Shown here: positions 52,041 to 61,121 of the stretch, in pieces
Layout of the letters: the number at the start of each line of letters is the position of its first letter
Numbering within the stretch: position 1 is the stretch's first letter
Assembly (NCBI GenBank): GCA_050943495.1
Contig: JBMNPH010000002.1
Span: forward strand, 124,001 to 188,000
Direction: 5' to 3'
DNA: 64,000 nt
Origin: Merdivicinus sp050943495
Lineage (GTDB): Bacteria; Bacillota; Clostridia; Oscillospirales; Ruminococcaceae
Program-made: the position numbers and the translations under genes
Notes under the pieces: generated by a model
The model's input: the letters and a program-made list of their open reading frames with translations, nothing else
What the model was told of the DNA's origin: nothing
Databases searched by the model: none

Positions 52041-53396
52041 ATGTCGGAACGAGTAAAAGATATGACCAAAGGACGTCCAATAGGTTTAATTTTAGGATTT
52101 GCCCTTCCGTTAATGATCGGTAATGTATTTCAACAACTTTATACAATGGTAGATGCCATTGTAGTTGGAAAAGGCGTGGGTGTTGAAGCTCTCGCAGCGC
52201 TTGGATCAGCGGATTGGCCTAATTGGATGGTTACGGGCTTGGTTATTGGTTTTACTCAGGGATTTTCTATCCGTATCTCTCAACGTTTTGGTGCAGAAGA
52301 TTGGCAAGCACTTCGTAAGACAGTTGCTATGTCCGTTTGGCTTGCGGTGATAATAGCCTTCATTTCAACGGTCGCAAGTTTGATTGCTTCCCGCCCAATT
52401 TTGCTTGCGCTGAATACGGATCCTGCTGTTTTAGAAGAAGCATTGAAATACCTACGCGTTATCTTTGCAGGAATTCCAGTCATTATGGGATATAATGTGC
52501 TGTCTTCCATTCTGCGCGCACTTGGAGACAGCCGTACCCCTCTTTCTGCGATGATCCTTGCCGCTTCTATTAACATCGGATTGGATTTACTATTTGTTAT
52601 GGTATTTCACTGGGGGGTTATGGGGGCTGCGATTGCTACGGTTTTTGCACAGTTTTGTTCGTGTGTTTTCTGCTTTATTGCTGTCAGAAGGATTTCTGTT
52701 CTCCGGATGTCTCGAGAAGATTGGAAACCGGATTGGAAAAATGGCTGGGATTTGATCTGTCTTGGTACACCGACTGCCTTTCAGAACGGAGTAATCGGTG
52801 CTGGCGGCCTAGCTGTTCAATATGTTATTAACGGCTATGGGTTCCTGTTTGTTGCTGGATTCACTGCTACCAACAAGCTCTATGGAATCTTGGAAATTGC
52901 CGCTTCTTCATTTGGATATTCGATGTCAACCTATACTGGACAAAATTTGGGTGCAAAAAAAATTGATCGGATATGCTCTGGTATGCGGACAGCTGCTATT
53001 TTGTCCGTTGTCACAGCCTTTTTGATTGGATTATTTATGTTGCTGTTTGGAAAGCCGATTCTTTCAATGTTTATTTCCGGCGATCCTACGCAAACAGAGG
53101 AAGTCATGCAGATTGCTTATCATTATTTAACATGTATGTGTGTTCCTCTTCCCATTCTGTATTTGCTTTGGATATATCGTTCAGCCTTGATGGGCTTGGG
53201 CGATACCGTTGTCCCCATGCTGTCGGGTATAGCAGAGCTTTCTATGAGAATGACAATGGTCCTCCTGATGCCGCGCTTTATGGATATGGAAGCTATTTAT
53301 TTTGCCGAACCTGCAGCATGGACTGGCGCCGCTATTTTGCTTTGCGTTGTCTATTACTGGCGTCAGCATCGATTAAAAAGAACTCTTAGTGAATAA
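52041..53396 (+). CDS. MATE-family efflux transporter
   Basis: A 451-aa inner-membrane protein with about twelve helices and the MATE pattern (GRPIGLILGFALPLMIGNVFQ, VDAIVVGKGVGVEALAALG, internal repeat starting near residue 230). It exports cationic drugs or metabolites by ion antiport. GGAGG precedes the ATG. It is the last gene after radA, the HAD fusion and GH3, ending in a terminator; the GH3 neighbour suggests efflux of a glycoside, but this is inference. Confidence 0.93.
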   Translation: MSERVKDMTKGRPIGLILGFALPLMIGNVFQQLYTMVDAIVVGKGVGVEALAALGSADWPNWMVTGLVIGFTQGFSIRISQRFGAEDWQALRKTVAMSVWLAVIIAFISTVASLIASRPILLALNTDPAVLEEALKYLRVIFAGIPVIMGYNVLSSILRALGDSRTPLSAMILAASINIGLDLLFVMVFHWGVMGAAIATVFAQFCSCVFCFIAVRRISVLRMSREDWKPDWKNGWDLICLGTPTAFQNGVIGAGGLAVQYVINGYGFLFVAGFTATNKLYGILEIAASSFGYSMSTYTGQNLGAKKIDRICSGMRTAAILSVVTAFLIGLFMLLFGKPILSMFISGDPTQTEEVMQIAYHYLTCMCVPLPILYLLWIYRSALMGLGDTVVPMLSGIAELSMRMTMVLLMPRFMDMEAIYFAEPAAWTGAAILLCVVYYWRQHRLKRTLSE

Positions 53397-53399
53397 AGA

Positions 53400-53436
53400 A
53401 AAGCCCCGCGCCTTTTTCAGAAGGACGGGGCTTTTT
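53400..53436. terminator. Bidirectional terminator, MATE / UroD-like gene
   Basis: AAGCCCCG (53401-53408) pairs with CGGGGCTT (53426-53433), with a CCTT/AAGG inner stem and T-rich ends. It separates two convergent genes. Confidence 0.85.
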
Positions 53437-53437
53437 A

Positions 53438-54394
53438 TTATCCGCGATAGTTGCGGTATTTACGAACAGCCTCCAGCAAAGCTGCAATATTATCTAGTGG
53501 GACATCTCGTCCGATTTCCACGTGCAGTCCCAGTCCGCCCTGCGGCAGCCAGAGAGCTTCTACTGCTTCCCGGACATGATCGTCCAATTCAGATGGTGTC
53601 GCAAACGGGAACAGCTGGCGATCCAAATCCAAATTGATCGGAATTTTTCCCTTACAGACACGAACAAGATTCTCCAATCCATTAGCGCGGAATTGTGGGT
53701 TGATCATATCTACACCGCATTCTTGTAAGTCCGGCATGATTTCATATATCATACCATCTGTATGCATATATACATAGCGTCCAGTTGCCTTCACCATAGC
53801 ATACATTTTGGCAAATGCTGGTTTTAGATATTTTCTCCACTTTTCCGGTCCAATTGCAAGCCCATTCTGCATCCCAAGATCATCACCGAATCCAACGATC
53901 GGTCCAGCTTTCTGCAGAACTACCTCAATTTGACGGCAATTATAAGTCACTACCTTATCAATCAGAATCTGCAGTTCTTCGCATTCTTCTGCAAAGTCAA
54001 TCATCGCTTCTTCAAATCCCCGCAAATCCAGTAAACGAAGATACATGAATCCATGTGGAAGGCGTCCATCTCGATTTTCAGGAATTTGTAGTTTGCGAAT
54101 ATCTTCACGGTTTGCGAGCGGATGCTTGGTCACAATGGACTCCATTCCCTCTTCCACATTCTCCCAATAGCAGCCCCACTCATCCGTGAATGAACCAACA
54201 TGATAACTCTCCGGAACTGGAAGGTGATTCAAATCTGGAAGCTTTGGCAGAATATCCGGGTATTCTTTGGCAAGCCGCAGCAATTCCTCCCCATATTTCA
54301 TCCAGGTTGCTGGCAGCATACCGAATGAGACTGGAATTTCTTCCGGATACTGATATGTCATCGCCTGTATTGTCAATTGATCTTTCCGTGTCAC
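53438..54394 (-). CDS. Uroporphyrinogen decarboxylase-family protein, second copy
   Basis: A 318-aa URO-D superfamily protein. It has VYMHTDGMIYEIMPDL where the MtaA-like copy at 6533 has the HFCGRG zinc motif, so it lacks the His-x-Cys pair and its activity may differ. Full-length haem HemE has an N-terminal GRQAGRY motif, which I do not see. The start is GTG at 54394, 7 bases after AAGGAGG. It is convergent with the MATE gene. Confidence 0.8.
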   Translation of the reverse strand: MTRKDQLTIQAMTYQYPEEIPVSFGMLPATWMKYGEELLRLAKEYPDILPKLPDLNHLPVPESYHVGSFTDEWGCYWENVEEGMESIVTKHPLANREDIRKLQIPENRDGRLPHGFMYLRLLDLRGFEEAMIDFAEECEELQILIDKVVTYNCRQIEVVLQKAGPIVGFGDDLGMQNGLAIGPEKWRKYLKPAFAKMYAMVKATGRYVYMHTDGMIYEIMPDLQECGVDMINPQFRANGLENLVRVCKGKIPINLDLDRQLFPFATPSELDDHVREAVEALWLPQGGLGLHVEIGRDVPLDNIAALLEAVRKYRNYRG

Positions 54395-54494
54395 AATGTA
54401 TCCTCCTTATTTTTTGAAATCCGATGAAGTCCATCTGCCTTTATTATATCATATTCGATTTTTATCCGCATTTTATTTTGTACGAAGGAGAAAA

Positions 54495-55238
54495 TTAAAG
54501 GTCACCATTGGATAATCCACGTATAAGTCCACTCATGATGGTGAAAGCTACTTTTGATTGATATGTATCATCACACAAATTCGCACATTCCTCCGGATTA
54601 GAGAGAAAGCCACATTCCACTAAGACAATTGGATTTTCAGCATTCCATAGCAAAAATAGGTTTTTTTCTCCTGGCTTAATTTCCCGCTCATTTTCCGGCT
54701 GGAGGTGTTCTACGAAAGCATTCTGGATGGATTGAGCAAGTTGCTGACTGAATGGATGCTTCTGTCCATAAAACATTTGAGCACCGTGATATTTTTGCTG
54801 CTCAAATTTGTTTTGATGAATTGAAAGCACAATTGCTTCCGGATATTCCTCCATCAATTCCAACCGATTATACATATCCGATTTTTTTTGATTGGTAATT
54901 CCACTCACATCTGGATCACAAATCATTTCGTCAGATTCCCGCGTCATATATACGGTGTATCCCTGAATTTCTAGCAGATCCCGTAGTTTTAAAGCAATAG
55001 ATAAATTGATTTCTTTTTCTGCTATCTGATTGACTGCCCCAACGGCACCGCCATCTGCGCCTCCATGACCAGGGTCCAGAATAATGATTTGTCCATCTGC
55101 TACCTGATCTCCTGCGGTTGGATGAAAGTTGTTTTCTCTTTTTAATTGACCTGCTGCAAAAAAGAACAGCAATATTCCCAACAGCAGAATACCGATGCTG
55201 GCAATTTGGGTGAGATTTCGTTTCTTTCTCAATCGCAT
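54495..55238 (-). CDS. cwlD: N-acetylmuramoyl-L-alanine amidase CwlD
   Basis: A 247-aa amidase that trims muramic acid side chains so that muramic-delta-lactam can form in the spore cortex. An N-terminal signal anchor (about residues 11-30) exports it. Zinc ligands His58, Glu75 and His141 and catalytic Glu208 (VLVECGFLSN) are in place. GGAGAGGAG precedes the ATG, and the SigE-like promoter upstream (55271-55299) fits mother-cell expression. Confidence 0.9.
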   Translation of the reverse strand: MRLRKKRNLTQIASIGILLLGILLFFFAAGQLKRENNFHPTAGDQVADGQIIILDPGHGGADGGAVGAVNQIAEKEINLSIALKLRDLLEIQGYTVYMTRESDEMICDPDVSGITNQKKSDMYNRLELMEEYPEAIVLSIHQNKFEQQKYHGAQMFYGQKHPFSQQLAQSIQNAFVEHLQPENEREIKPGEKNLFLLWNAENPIVLVECGFLSNPEECANLCDDTYQSKVAFTIMSGLIRGLSNGDL

Positions 55239-55270
55239 GAAGTCTCTCCTCTCCTTTTCCTGTCTGCTTT

Positions 55271-55299
55271 ACTATATGCGTTTTTCTTTTGCAATATGA
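55271..55299 (-). promoter_or_regulatory. SigE-type promoter of cwlD
   Basis: On the minus strand TCATATT (55293-55299) and CATATAGT (55271-55278) lie 14 bases apart, close to the SigE pattern (-35 ATATT, -10 CATACAAT). CwlD is SigE-controlled in Bacillus. Confidence 0.55.
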
Positions 55300-55336
55300 A
55301 TTTGAGTTAAGGAGATTCCGGTTGCAGTAAGATTGC

Positions 55337-55365
55337 TTGACTTTATTAACATCAAATGCTATAAT
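55337..55365 (+). promoter_or_regulatory. Promoter of the glycosyltransferase pair
   Basis: TTGACT (55337-55342) and TATAAT (55360-55365), 17 bases apart, start the rightward transcript of the GT2 gene and its membrane partner. Confidence 0.75.
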
Positions 55366-55429
55366 ATTATCAGTAATTTTTTATAATATTATATATTTAA
55401 CTAATTGTAATTTTCTGGGCGGTGTAATT

Positions 55430-56341
55430 ATGAAAAAGGACCGAATAACGGTAGTGGTTCCCTGCTTTAATGAACAGGAATCTCTCCCACTATTCTACAA
55501 TGAGATTTGTAAGGTATCCGAAGAGATGAAAGAAAAAGCGGATTTTACTTTTCTCTTTATTGATGATGGATCCAATGATCACACGTTACAATTTCTGCGG
55601 CAATTAAATGAAACCGATTCCCGTGTACATTTCATTTCTTTTTCTAGGAATTTCGGCAAAGAGGCTGCTATTTTTGCCGGATTACAGCATGCGGACAGCG
55701 AATATACAGTAGTAATGGATGCTGATTTGCAGCATCCGCCAGCTTTTATTCCACAAATGTATGACGCAGTTGCGTCTGGAGAATTCGATTGCGCAGCTAC
55801 CTGCCGTCTCAGTCGGAAAGGTGAAAAACCAATCCGCTCTTTTTTTGCTTCCCTTTTTTATAAATGGAATAATCGTCTATCTTCTACCAAGATTGTGGAG
55901 GGTGGACAGGATTTCCGCTTTATGTCGCGGAAAGTTGTGGAGGCAGTGTTGCAGTTGTCAGAAACTAATCGTTTTACTAAAGGCATTTTTAACTGGGTCG
56001 GATTTCAGACAAAGTATATTCCTTATGAAAATGTAGAACGCGCTGCGGGACAATCCAAATGGTCGTTCTATAATCTTTTACGTTATTCTTTGGAAGGAAT
56101 TCTAGCCTTTACCACAGCACCACTACTTCTGCCTTTGTTGTTCGGCGGAATTTTATTAGCAGTTGGTGTCGGTTGCTTGCTTGCCACATTGATTAGTTCA
56201 CTTCCCTGCATTTATGCGGTTCTTTGTTTTCTTGTCGGAATTCAATTGGTTTGTCTGGGAATCGTAGCGCAATACTTTGCCAAGATGTATTGGGAAGTCA
56301 AAAAACGTCCGATTTATATTGCGAAGGAAATGAAATTATGA
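55430..56341 (+). CDS. GtrB/DPM1-like undecaprenyl-phosphate glycosyltransferase
   Basis: A 303-aa membrane-bound GT2 enzyme that would load a sugar on undecaprenyl phosphate. VVVPCFNEQESLP and DADLQHPP with its DxD are the donor-binding parts; two C-terminal helices (about residues 230-290) anchor it. The ATG at 55430 follows GGGCGGTG; the longer frame is not coding. Its last codon overlaps the start of the next gene (ATGA), a polytopic partner. Confidence 0.92.
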   Translation: MKKDRITVVVPCFNEQESLPLFYNEICKVSEEMKEKADFTFLFIDDGSNDHTLQFLRQLNETDSRVHFISFSRNFGKEAAIFAGLQHADSEYTVVMDADLQHPPAFIPQMYDAVASGEFDCAATCRLSRKGEKPIRSFFASLFYKWNNRLSSTKIVEGGQDFRFMSRKVVEAVLQLSETNRFTKGIFNWVGFQTKYIPYENVERAAGQSKWSFYNLLRYSLEGILAFTTAPLLLPLLFGGILLAVGVGCLLATLISSLPCIYAVLCFLVGIQLVCLGIVAQYFAKMYWEVKKRPIYIAKEMKL

Positions 56342-57834
56342 GGGTATTTGCAGCAATTCGTAAGAATCTCTACCTTATTCTACTGTTTGCCGGTATCTTT
56401 ATCATTATGCTGATGTCTCCACTTAATGGGGATGACTGGTATTTCTTGAATCTTCACACGCTGAATCCATCTGAGTTATGGGAACAGGTTACAATTCAAT
56501 GGACTACTCTCAATGGACGTGTTTTGGGTAATATTAGTGCGATCCTATTCAGTGGTCTTCCACTGATCCGTGAGTTGACGAAAACTGTTTTTGTTTTTCT
56601 CACCATTTGGGTTATGAATCGACTGATTTTTACAGAGGTCAATTCCAAAATCTGCCCTGTATGGGTTTCTGCTTGTCTCACAACGGCACTTATCTATCTG
56701 ATGCCGCGTGAACTTTTTCGACAGACCTATAACTGGATGTCTGGTTTTTTCAATTATGTACCTGGATCTCTTTTGGTATTCCTTTACTTTTGGTTGATCC
56801 GCGATTTCTGGGCTGGCAAATCCCTTTCTAACCGATGGAGGACTGCATTCCTTGCTGCATTGCTCGGATTCTGTACGCAGCTTTTTATGGAAAACTTAAC
56901 TATTTATATGGTTTGCATCTCCATTGTACTAACAGTTTGGTATGGGATTCAGCAGAAAAAAATCAACGCAATAATGCTCTGCCACCTGTTGGGAAGTATC
57001 GGAGGCGCAGCATTGATGTTCCTCTCCCCCGCCTACCGTCGGGTTTCTGCAGGGGAAGATTCCTATCGCACAATGAATCTGACTTTACAGGGTTTATTGG
57101 AGATGATGGAAGAAAATTATATTAATGTCACTTGGTATACGTTTCGTGGTTATCTGTTAATTTTAACTCTTTTGGTGTTGTTGGTTTTAATTTTATTAGT
57201 CCGGATTCCGATTTTCCACAGTGCTTGGATGCGCTATCTCTGGATGGGAATTCTCACAGCAGTTCCGGTATATGCTTGGCTGACCAGAAGGGTTTTTCAT
57301 ATTGTCTTGACAGATATTACCTCCCTGATTTTCTGGGTAGATGCATCCGTTTGGATTGTTTTTTGGGGATTTATGTTTGTCGTTTTTCAACGTATATTTT
57401 CTTCTCCTGCACGCCGTCGGTTCGCTGTAGTGATTTGGCTTGGTATTCCATTTGTCTCTGGTCCGCTATTTTTTGTGCAGCCAATTGGACCTCGCTGCTT
57501 CTATTTCACTTACCTTTTACTGACAGCCACGATTTTACTTCTGCTTGCTGAATTACTTTCTGTTATTTCATATTCGGAAGCGGTTCGAGTATTCCTCCGG
57601 TTCGTTTCTGTATTTGCGGTACTTGCTCTCTTCGTCGTTTATTTCCGGATTTCTTCCAATAATTTTGCAACTTATCAGAAGCGTGTTTCAATCGTAGAAG
57701 AATCCGTGAAAGCTGGAGAGACCGTGATTATTTTGCCTAAATTCCCTCAGCCAGAGTTCATTCATGAAACAGATCCTCAAAAAATGTCGTATATTTATCG
57801 CGACTACGGACAAATTACAATTTTGGAAAAATAA
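56338..57834 (+). CDS. Polytopic membrane protein (DUF6056-like), putative sugar transferase
   Basis: A 498-aa protein with about ten to twelve membrane helices and a short outer loop NGDDWYFLNLHTL near residue 35, where GT-C type enzymes hold catalytic acidic residues. It overlaps the GtrB-like gene by four bases (ATGA), the usual order of a lipid-linked sugar transfer unit: GtrB loads, this protein transfers to a cell-wall polymer. A small flippase (GtrA) is absent. It ends in a terminator. Confidence 0.78.
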   Translation: MRVFAAIRKNLYLILLFAGIFIIMLMSPLNGDDWYFLNLHTLNPSELWEQVTIQWTTLNGRVLGNISAILFSGLPLIRELTKTVFVFLTIWVMNRLIFTEVNSKICPVWVSACLTTALIYLMPRELFRQTYNWMSGFFNYVPGSLLVFLYFWLIRDFWAGKSLSNRWRTAFLAALLGFCTQLFMENLTIYMVCISIVLTVWYGIQQKKINAIMLCHLLGSIGGAALMFLSPAYRRVSAGEDSYRTMNLTLQGLLEMMEENYINVTWYTFRGYLLILTLLVLLVLILLVRIPIFHSAWMRYLWMGILTAVPVYAWLTRRVFHIVLTDITSLIFWVDASVWIVFWGFMFVVFQRIFSSPARRRFAVVIWLGIPFVSGPLFFVQPIGPRCFYFTYLLLTATILLLLAELLSVISYSEAVRVFLRFVSVFAVLALFVVYFRISSNNFATYQKRVSIVEESVKAGETVIILPKFPQPEFIHETDPQKMSYIYRDYGQITILEK

Positions 57835-57837
57835 GAA

Positions 57838-57866
57838 TGCCGGCAGTTTTGATACTGCCGGCAAAT
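57838..57866 (+). terminator. Terminator of the glycosyltransferase operon
   Basis: TGCCGGCAGT (57838-57847) pairs perfectly with ACTGCCGGCA (57854-57863), followed by AATTTTTT. Confidence 0.9.
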
Positions 57867-57869
57867 TTT

Positions 57870-58574
57870 TTATCGTTTTTTCAGTTGTCTTTTGCGATGT
57901 TCTGCAATTTTATTTGGATCATCCTTATAGATCAACTTGTTCGTAATTGAGAAGCGTTTGGTTCCCAAATAATATCCCACTGCAGCAAACACTACATAAA
58001 TCAACGGCAAGAGGCACAGCACCACAAAAATACCCCAGCCTAATCCATCTGTTGCAGGAATGGCATCAATGGCAGGCATTGTATCTGTTGCTTCTTGGGC
58101 GGGGACAGCTTCATGCGGAATAGCACCTCCATTTGGATGCATCATATTAATAAATCCCCATAATGGTGCATTGAGCAGACGATAGATTGGCATGAAATCA
58201 AACGGAATAATCCGGGTCATGGAAAGCGCTAGTGGAATCAATGTCAAAAAGCATGGAATTGTTCCCAGGAATCCGGCACGTAATCCCTTCCAGGTATCTT
58301 TTTTCATTCGACCGAATTGAACAAAATTAGCATCACGATCTCCCTGCGACCACATATAGCCATAAATGATCGGTAATGTTACGGCAAGGCAAAGAATTTC
58401 TACCACCAGTTTGCCCCAAACGGAACTTGCCATGAGAGAACTGAGGGATAAGGAAATAATAAGGGAAAGGATAGTACAAACAACGATATTGCCAAACATT
58501 TGAAGGGCAAGACGCCAAGTCTCATTTTTTAACGGTACACTTTGATGCTGTGGTGTTGATGTATTTTGATCCAT
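57870..58574 (-). CDS. Putative membrane protein, unknown function
   Basis: A 234-aa protein with about four helices (FGNIVVCTILSLIISLSLSS and VEILCLAVTLPIIYGYMW near the N-terminus, GFLGTIPCFLTLIPLALS in the middle, GWGIFVVLCLLPLIYVVFAA near the end), plus a Pro/Ala/Asp/Thr-rich linker around residues 145-175 and a basic tail (HRKRQLKKR). I recognise no family. AAGGAG precedes the ATG. It is 15 bases after the U32 peptidase gene in the same direction, so it is probably the last gene of the mltG group. Confidence 0.6.
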   Translation of the reverse strand: MDQNTSTPQHQSVPLKNETWRLALQMFGNIVVCTILSLIISLSLSSLMASSVWGKLVVEILCLAVTLPIIYGYMWSQGDRDANFVQFGRMKKDTWKGLRAGFLGTIPCFLTLIPLALSMTRIIPFDFMPIYRLLNAPLWGFINMMHPNGGAIPHEAVPAQEATDTMPAIDAIPATDGLGWGIFVVLCLLPLIYVVFAAVGYYLGTKRFSITNKLIYKDDPNKIAEHRKRQLKKR

Positions 58575-58589
58575 GTCTCGAATTCTCCT

Positions 58590-59834
58590 TTATTCTGTTT
58601 CATTTGCCTGCTTGCGCAGGATCGCCCCGGACGGAATGGCATGAGGGAACGGAAATGAAAATGGCTCATTGGCATAACGTGTATCCGGCATTTCCTCGCC
58701 TGCTGCATTCCATAGTTGTTCAACTTTGATGGATTCTGGCTGTTTTCCAGGTACAAGCAATTCCAGTGTATCTCCAACAAAAAATTTATTTTTCTGCCTA
58801 CAATATGCCTTGCCATTTTCCCAACGATCAACGATGGCTACAATGTCCCAATCCCGAATATAACCGCCGTTTTCATAACGCTGTCCTTGCTCAGGCCGCC
58901 CATAGAAGAATCCAGTTGAATAATCTCGATGGCTTACCTTCCGGACTTCTTCCGAAAGCCACGCAGGACATTTCCAATTATCGGGATTCTCCAGATATTC
59001 ATCCAATGCAATGCGATACGCATTGGTAACCACAGATACATAATACGAAGATTTGGCACGTCCCTCAATTTTCAGAGAAGTTGCTCCGGCTTCTATAACC
59101 TCATTCAGATGTTCTATCATACAAAGGTCTTTTGCATTCAAAATGTAACTACCGGTTTCATCTTCAAAGATCGGGAAGTATTGCCCTGGCCTCTTTTCTT
59201 CTACTAGACGATAATTCCAGCGGCATGGCTGTGCACATTGTCCTCGATTGGCATCGCGATTTGCCATATAATTAGAGAGCAGGCATCGTCCTGAAAACGA
59301 CATACACATGGCGCCATGAACAAATACCTCCAATTCCAGCTCTGGCGGCGTTTTGGCACGGATTTCTCGGATTTCCTGAAGGCTGAGCTCACGAGCCAAG
59401 ACAACCCGTTTTGCCCCCAGCTTCCAGAATTCCAATGCAGCCCGATAATTGACAATTCCTGTTTGGGTAGAAATGTGAATTTCTGCATCCGGTACATTTT
59501 CCTTAACCATGCTCAAGACTCCAATATCTGTCACGATAAAGGCATCTACCCCAATCTGCCCCGCTTCCCGTAGGAATTCGGGCATCCGAGATATTTCCTC
59601 ATTTCGCGGAAGAGTGTTGCAGGTTAGATAAACCTTTACCTTGTGTGCATGAGCATATTCTACTGCTTTTTTAAGCATCTCAGGTCCAAAATTGGCGGAT
59701 GCCGCCCGCATTCCAAATTCCGTTGATCCAAGATAGACGGCATCTGCGCCATAACGAATTGCTGCTTCCAGCCGTTCAAAATCACCTACAGGTGCCAGCA
59801 ATTCCGGCTTTTTCATTGATTCCAGCATTTTCAT
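58590..59834 (-). CDS. U32 family peptidase (TrhP/YrrO-like)
   Basis: A 414-aa protein of the U32 family; relatives TrhP/YrrO help make 5-hydroxyuridine on tRNA rather than act as proteases. The signature VFVHGAMCMSFSGRCLLSNY and the CRWNYRL cysteine region are intact. It lies 12 bases after mltG, matching the yrrL-yrrO gene order of Bacillus, though the methyltransferase yrrM and a second U32 gene are missing here. Confidence 0.9.
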   Translation of the reverse strand: MKMLESMKKPELLAPVGDFERLEAAIRYGADAVYLGSTEFGMRAASANFGPEMLKKAVEYAHAHKVKVYLTCNTLPRNEEISRMPEFLREAGQIGVDAFIVTDIGVLSMVKENVPDAEIHISTQTGIVNYRAALEFWKLGAKRVVLARELSLQEIREIRAKTPPELELEVFVHGAMCMSFSGRCLLSNYMANRDANRGQCAQPCRWNYRLVEEKRPGQYFPIFEDETGSYILNAKDLCMIEHLNEVIEAGATSLKIEGRAKSSYYVSVVTNAYRIALDEYLENPDNWKCPAWLSEEVRKVSHRDYSTGFFYGRPEQGQRYENGGYIRDWDIVAIVDRWENGKAYCRQKNKFFVGDTLELLVPGKQPESIKVEQLWNAAGEEMPDTRYANEPFSFPFPHAIPSGAILRKQANETE

Positions 59835-59846
59835 TGTGCCTTTCTC

Positions 59847-61121
59847 TTATTTCAAATTTGCCTTGACTAAATTTTGTTCATGCTCTTCTAATGTCTCTGC
59901 ATAATAGAATTGACGTGTTTTCAAATTACTGCAAAAATAGTAGTAATTTGTCTCTGCAGGATTCAGCGCCGCTTCAATAGCCGCCATACCTGGATTATTA
60001 ATGGGACCGGGAGGCAACCCTTCCCCTTCATAGGTGTTATAAGCATCGACTATTTTTTTTCCTTCTACGCCAACGGAAACAGAAATTTCTTCGTCTGCAT
60101 ACTTACGGGTAGGATCTGCCTGCAGACGCGGATATTCACTGGGATTATTCAGTCGATTATGATAGACAGACGATACCATCGCCATATTTTCGACATCCGG
60201 CGCTTCTGCTTGAATAATCGAGGCGAGAGTCAGAAGTTCGTGTAAAGACATATCCTGTTCGAGCATTTGCGCGCGAATTTGTGGGGTAATTTTCCGCTTA
60301 AAATTGTCCATCATCTTCCGAATTACATTCAATGCATTCTCATTCTCATAGAATTCATAGGTGTCTGGGAACAGATAACCCTCCAAATGATAATAAATTA
60401 AATCATCGTCAGGAATTTCATCTTCGAAGTCAAAGCCAAAATCGGTATTTTGCACAGCCTGCATAAAGTCAGTTGCTTTACAGACATTGTTTTCTTCCAT
60501 CAGCTGTGAAATATCAGTCAAAGTCAAGCCTTCCGGGATGGTAACGGAAACGGTTTTTCGCGGCTGTTGACTCTTTTCGACTGCATTCATCAGCGAGTTA
60601 TATCCCATATTTTGGTTTAACACATAGGTACCGGAAGCAATTTCTCCCATTCCTTCGTATTTTGCTACGATCTCAAACATCCAAGGATATTCAATTAATC
60701 CAGCTTCCTTCAAAATTTTTCCTAAGGCAGCAGTATCCGTTCCTTCCGGAATTTCGACCTGAACGGCGGCGTTTGGACGGGATATAGCTAGAATATCTCC
60801 CACAGCATTCAGGCAGAAAATTGACGCAGCGACACAAATTCCAATACTAATTCCAAGATAAAGGAATGTGGTCAAAATTCCTACACGTTTTACTCGTGTA
60901 TGACGGGTTCTGCTTTTTCTTGTGGGATGACTCTTAGGTTTTACAGGTTCAGTAGTCCTTGGCTGCTTATCAAAATGACCTGTTGGTTCTTCTTCCACAG
61001 GGGGATTCACATCTTTTTCAGAATCGAATGCATCGTCCTGATTCGATTGTTCAGAATGAATATCTCTCAGAATTTGATCGACCCATTCTTCTCCTGCCTT
61101 TTTTTTGTTATCGTCGTCCAT
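59847..61121 (-). CDS. mltG: Endolytic transglycosylase MltG
   Basis: A 424-aa inner-membrane enzyme that cuts growing glycan strands. A long charged cytosolic head (about 80 residues) precedes one helix (about 82-105), then LysM-like and YceG domains; the catalytic Glu lies in LTLASIIQAEAPD. GGAAGGAG precedes the ATG. It overlaps the upstream 5-formyl-THF cyclo-ligase gene by 14 bases and is followed by the U32 peptidase. Confidence 0.93.
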   Translation of the reverse strand: MDDDNKKKAGEEWVDQILRDIHSEQSNQDDAFDSEKDVNPPVEEEPTGHFDKQPRTTEPVKPKSHPTRKSRTRHTRVKRVGILTTFLYLGISIGICVAASIFCLNAVGDILAISRPNAAVQVEIPEGTDTAALGKILKEAGLIEYPWMFEIVAKYEGMGEIASGTYVLNQNMGYNSLMNAVEKSQQPRKTVSVTIPEGLTLTDISQLMEENNVCKATDFMQAVQNTDFGFDFEDEIPDDDLIYYHLEGYLFPDTYEFYENENALNVIRKMMDNFKRKITPQIRAQMLEQDMSLHELLTLASIIQAEAPDVENMAMVSSVYHNRLNNPSEYPRLQADPTRKYADEEISVSVGVEGKKIVDAYNTYEGEGLPPGPINNPGMAAIEAALNPAETNYYYFCSNLKTRQFYYAETLEEHEQNLVKANLK

